Source: an uncultured Pseudomonadota bacterium (GTDB lineage: Bacteria > Pseudomonadota > Gammaproteobacteria > Methylococcales > Methylomonadaceae). Taken from it: a stretch of 7,962 nt of DNA. The DNA lies in assembly GCA_903931355.1 (NCBI GenBank), contig CAIZCB010000290.1, forward strand, positions 1 to 7,962, given 5' to 3'. A program made the position numbers and the translations under genes. Positions 5,475 through 7,962 of this stretch are shown here, piece by piece; within the stretch, counting starts at the first letter, position 1, and every line of letters begins with the position of its first letter. The notes beneath the pieces were generated by a model, which did no database searches, had not been told where the DNA came from, and was given only the letters and a program-made list of their open reading frames with translations.

Positions 5475-7022
5475 ATGGCAATTTTTAGAAAATCTGCATT
5501 GGTAAGTGGAATTACCCTTGCTTTAATCGGTATCTCAAATGTTCAAGCAGCTAGTGCGGATGCTTTAGAACAAAGAATTCGTGAATTAGAAAGCCGTTTG
5601 GAAAAATTTGAACAAGCGACTGCGCCAACAGCGGTTGCGGCACCAAGTCCAGAAGTTGAAAAGTTGAAAGGTAAAATTAATACCTTGGAACGTAAATTTG
5701 AGGTTGAACAGGAAGTAACTGCGGCTAATGCGTTGAAATTGCCAAAGTTTAATGCTGATGGTGAGGGCTTTAGTATCTCTTCGCAAGATGGTAAGCATCA
5801 AGTAAAAATTCGTGGTGCTGTTCAGGCGGATGGTAGATTCTGGGCTGATGATAACGGAAGAAATCGCGCAGCAGCCGGTGGTTCACCAGGTATCTCAGAT
5901 CAATTTCAGTTGAAGCAGGCGCGTGTTTGGTTGGAGGGTAAGTTTTTCGACAATATCTATTTCAAAATCATGCCTGATTTTGCTGCTACTAATATTTTGC
6001 CAGACGCTTATTTAGATTATGCCTATAAATCGTATGCTGGTTTAACTGTAGGTAAACAAAAAACACCACTTAGTTTAGAGCGTTTACAAGGTGATGCGGA
6101 TGGTATGTTCTTAGAGCGTGCTTTCCCAACTTACTTAGCTAACAACCGTGACGTCGGTATTATGTTGCATGGCGAATTTGCTAAACCTGGCTATAAAGCA
6201 GAATACGGTGGGCCAGTTGATTTCAAAAACTTCGTCAGCTATCAATTAGGTGTATTTAATGGCTCTGGTGATAGCGGCAGTTTAGATAAAAACTCTGCTG
6301 GTACTTTTGATGATAAAGAGTTTGATGGTCGTATTTGGGCGCATCCATTCCAACACTCTGGCTATGATTGGTTAGAAGGCTTGGGCTTAGGTATCGCTGG
6401 TAGTTTTTCACATCCAACAGGGTTAGCTTTAAACAAATTAAGTAGTCCTGTGGGGCAAACTTCGATATTAGATTACACATCAACATACAAAGTGGGTGGT
6501 GTTGCTAATGCAGCGCCTGTAGGTGAGGGAATTCACACACGCTTATATCCACAAGCTTATTGGTATGCAGGACCTTATGGTTTGATGGGGGAATACGTGG
6601 TTTCAAATCAGGGACTATCTGGTTCAAATAAAACCGGTGCAGCTAAAACTGTTAATCAAAACAATAGAGCGTGGCAAGTACAAGCTTCTTATGTGTTAAC
6701 TGGTGAAGATGCAACATTCCAAGGCGTTAAACCAATTCAAAACTTTGATCCGACTCAAGGTACTTGGGGTGCTTTCCAAGTCGCGGCGCGTTGGAGTCAA
6801 TTGTTTGTTGATAAAGATACCTTCACCTTTATCGATCCTGCAAAAGGTATCAGTAAAGCCGATTCTTGGGCGTTGGGTGTTAACTGGTTCTTAAATCGTA
6901 ATGCGATTATCAGAGCCGATTACGAAGAGACTTATTACAGCGGTGGTGCAGGCACCACAGCAAGTGTTAAAGACCGAGCAACCGAAAAAGTCTTCGGTAC
7001 CCGTTTCCAATTGGCATTCTAA
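5475..7022 (+). CDS. OprO/OprP-type anion-selective outer-membrane porin
   Basis: A 515-residue precursor. The Sec signal peptide covers residues 1-25 (basic FRKS, hydrophobic core, NVQA cleavage site before ASADA). Residues 28-47 and 60-80 form a predicted coiled coil (EQRIRELESRLEKFEQ and VEKLKGKINTLERKFEVEQE) separated by an Ala/Pro linker. Such an N-terminal periplasmic helix is common in OprO/OprP-related porins that form trimers. A beta-barrel of alternating aromatic/polar strands starts at about residue 97. VGKQKTPLSLERLQ, LEGKFFDNIYFKIMPDFA and the LANNRDVGIML segment resemble the phosphate-selective porin O/P family (Porin_O_P). The protein ends in FQLAF, with the C-terminal Phe needed for barrel assembly. 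ATG 5475 has GAGGA at 5463-5467. Its position between oscA and sbp suggests that it admits sulfate or organosulfur anions, not phosphate; this is inference. Confidence 0.88.
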   Translation: MAIFRKSALVSGITLALIGISNVQAASADALEQRIRELESRLEKFEQATAPTAVAAPSPEVEKLKGKINTLERKFEVEQEVTAANALKLPKFNADGEGFSISSQDGKHQVKIRGAVQADGRFWADDNGRNRAAAGGSPGISDQFQLKQARVWLEGKFFDNIYFKIMPDFAATNILPDAYLDYAYKSYAGLTVGKQKTPLSLERLQGDADGMFLERAFPTYLANNRDVGIMLHGEFAKPGYKAEYGGPVDFKNFVSYQLGVFNGSGDSGSLDKNSAGTFDDKEFDGRIWAHPFQHSGYDWLEGLGLGIAGSFSHPTGLALNKLSSPVGQTSILDYTSTYKVGGVANAAPVGEGIHTRLYPQAYWYAGPYGLMGEYVVSNQGLSGSNKTGAAKTVNQNNRAWQVQASYVLTGEDATFQGVKPIQNFDPTQGTWGAFQVAARWSQLFVDKDTFTFIDPAKGISKADSWALGVNWFLNRNAIIRADYEETYYSGGAGTTASVKDRATEKVFGTRFQLAF

Positions 7023-7059
7023 ATTTAGTTAGTCATACAAAAGGACCTTAAAGCTCAGT

Positions 7060-7104
7060 GGATTAGGGATAAAAATCTAACCGAGTTTCCGCAAGGATGC
7101 GGAA
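7060..7104 (+). other. Structured leader upstream of sbp
   Basis: The 139-base porin-sbp gap has two stem-loops. An imperfect one lies at 7060-7082 (GG, TTA, GAT pairing with ATC, TAA, CC around an AAAA loop, with two bulges). A perfect 6-bp stem follows, TTCCGC (7087-7092) with GCGGAA (7099-7104). GGAAT (7101-7105) can alternatively pair with ATTCC (7122-7126). No T-tract follows. It may be a processing or stability element that raises sbp expression over the porin. I recognise no known riboswitch. Confidence 0.4.
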
Positions 7105-7132
7105 TTGACAACAGGGATTTCATTCCTTCAAA
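7105..7132 (+). promoter_or_regulatory. Possible internal sbp promoter
   Basis: A perfect -35 TTGACA lies at 7105-7110, but the best -10 at acceptable spacing is the poor TTCAAA (7127-7132, 16-bp spacer). A separate promoter for sbp is therefore possible but weakly supported. The 22-base element found at cysT and oscA is absent here. Confidence 0.25.
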
Positions 7133-7161
7133 CGATTAATTAACTTAAATAGGTTTTACAC

Positions 7162-7962
7162 ATGAAAAGAACTTTACTTAAATCCTTAGCAGCAAGCTTG
7201 CTAGTATTCAGCGTTGCTGGTGTGGTTAATGCGGCTGAAATTAATTTGTTGAATGTCTCTTATGATCCAACTCGTGAGTTTTATAAAGAGTACAACGAAT
7301 TATTTGCTAAATACTGGAAAGAAAAAACTGGCGATACAGTCAATGTTAAACAATCCCATGGTGGCGGCGGTAAACAAGCTCGTGCTGTATTAGATGGTTT
7401 AGAGGCCGACGTAGTCACTTTGGCGATTTCATACGATATTGATCAGCTGCATACCCGTCGTAAGTTGATTCCAGAAAACTGGCAAAGTCAGTTACCTAAC
7501 AATAGCTCGCCTTATACTTCAACCATGGTGTTTGTGGTGCGTAAAGGTAACCCACAAAAAATCAAAGATTGGAATGATTTGGTTAGAACCGGCGTTAGCA
7601 TCGTGACACCAAATCCTAAAACCTCTGGCGGTGCGCGTTGGAACTATATGGCTGCTTGGGGTTATGCTTTGAAACACAATGGCAACAACGAAGACGCGGC
7701 GAAAGAGTTTTTGCGTAAATTGTTTAAAAACGCTTCTGTTTTAGATACTGGTGCGCGTGGTTCGACAACGACTTTCGCTGAACGTGAAATTGGTGATGTG
7801 TTGATCACTTGGGAAAACGAAGCGTATTTAGTATTGAAAGAATTTGGTGCTGATAAATATGAAGTGGTTACCCCATCATTCAGTGTTTTAGCTGAGCCGC
7901 CTGTGACTGTGGTTGAAGACATTGCCCGTAAACACGGCACAACTGAAGTAGCAACAGAGTAC
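7162..7962 (+). CDS. sbp: Periplasmic sulfate-binding protein Sbp (3' end outside window)
   Basis: 267 codons are open to the window edge with no stop. Full-length family members are about 330-340 residues, so roughly the last fifth is missing. The signal peptide is residues 1-24 ([20 protein letters not shown], then VVNA before [17 protein letters not shown]). The mature N-terminus [42 protein letters not shown] and the signature [25 protein letters not shown] are diagnostic of prokaryotic sulfate-binding proteins (Sbp/CysP group). It captures sulfate in the periplasm and delivers it to CysTWA. Sbp and the thiosulfate-preferring CysP are close relatives, so the ligand is assigned as sulfate by family similarity and the oscA context. 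ATG 7162 has only a weak AGG site (7151-7153), unusual for an abundant protein, so the structured leader may matter. It is last in the visible unit, 139 bases after the porin. Confidence 0.95.
   Translation, partial: MKRTLLKSLAASLLVFSVAGVVNAAEINLLNVSYDPTREFYKEYNELFAKYWKEKTGDTVNVKQSHGGGGKQARAVLDGLEADVVTLAISYDIDQLHTRRKLIPENWQSQLPNNSSPYTSTMVFVVRKGNPQKIKDWNDLVRTGVSIVTPNPKTSGGARWNYMAAWGYALKHNGNNEDAAKEFLRKLFKNASVLDTGARGSTTTFAEREIGDVLITWENEAYLVLKEFGADKYEVVTPSFSVLAEPPVTVVEDIARKHGTTEVATEY

Noticed and set aside
7052..7066. A tRNA-D-arm-like AGCTCAGTGGATTAG in the sbp leader
   Set aside because: No matching acceptor, anticodon or T arm (no GGTTCGA-like loop) can be formed around it, so it is not a tRNA gene or clear remnant.

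Overview
The window looks like chromosomal DNA from a gammaproteobacterium of moderate-to-low G+C. Coding is dense, almost all on the plus strand, and CysB, CysTWA and Sbp are all of the proteobacterial type. A Methylococcales-like methanotroph would fit the AT-rich gammaproteobacterial style, but nothing here proves the genus.

Layout. Positions 3-164 are the last 53 codons of a glycogen/maltodextrin phosphorylase. trmL (177-647), a tRNA methyltransferase of the SPOUT superfamily, follows after 12 bases. Next is tRNA-Arg(CCT) with an encoded CCA (703-779). From 780 to about 1130 there is no intact gene: a perfect 21-bp palindrome and, on the minus strand, what appears to be an internally deleted, stop-interrupted IS3-type orfB remnant.

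From about 1135 onward the window is a sulfate-assimilation locus. cysT-cysW-cysA (1226-4020) encode the two permeases and the ATPase of the sulfate/thiosulfate ABC importer. cysB (4059-4955), the LysR-type regulator of sulfur assimilation, follows 38 bases later and ends in a strong rho-independent terminator (4979-5015). A second transcription unit then encodes oscA (5173-5355, DUF2292/YezD type), an OprO/OprP-type outer-membrane porin (5475-7022) and the periplasmic sulfate-binding protein sbp (7162 to the window edge, incomplete).

How the genes work together. The inferred path is porin (outer membrane), Sbp (periplasm), CysT/CysW/CysA (inner membrane), with CysB sensing sulfur status and OscA as a small accessory protein linked to organosulfur/sulfur-starvation metabolism in related loci. 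The strongest new signal is a 22-bp element, 20/22 identical, found once upstream of cysT (1141-1162) and once upstream of oscA (5053-5074). In both cases a TATNAT -10 box begins exactly 42 bases after the element begins. This suggests that one activator, most simply the locus-encoded CysB, drives both units, and it places the porin in a sulfur regulon rather than a phosphate one.
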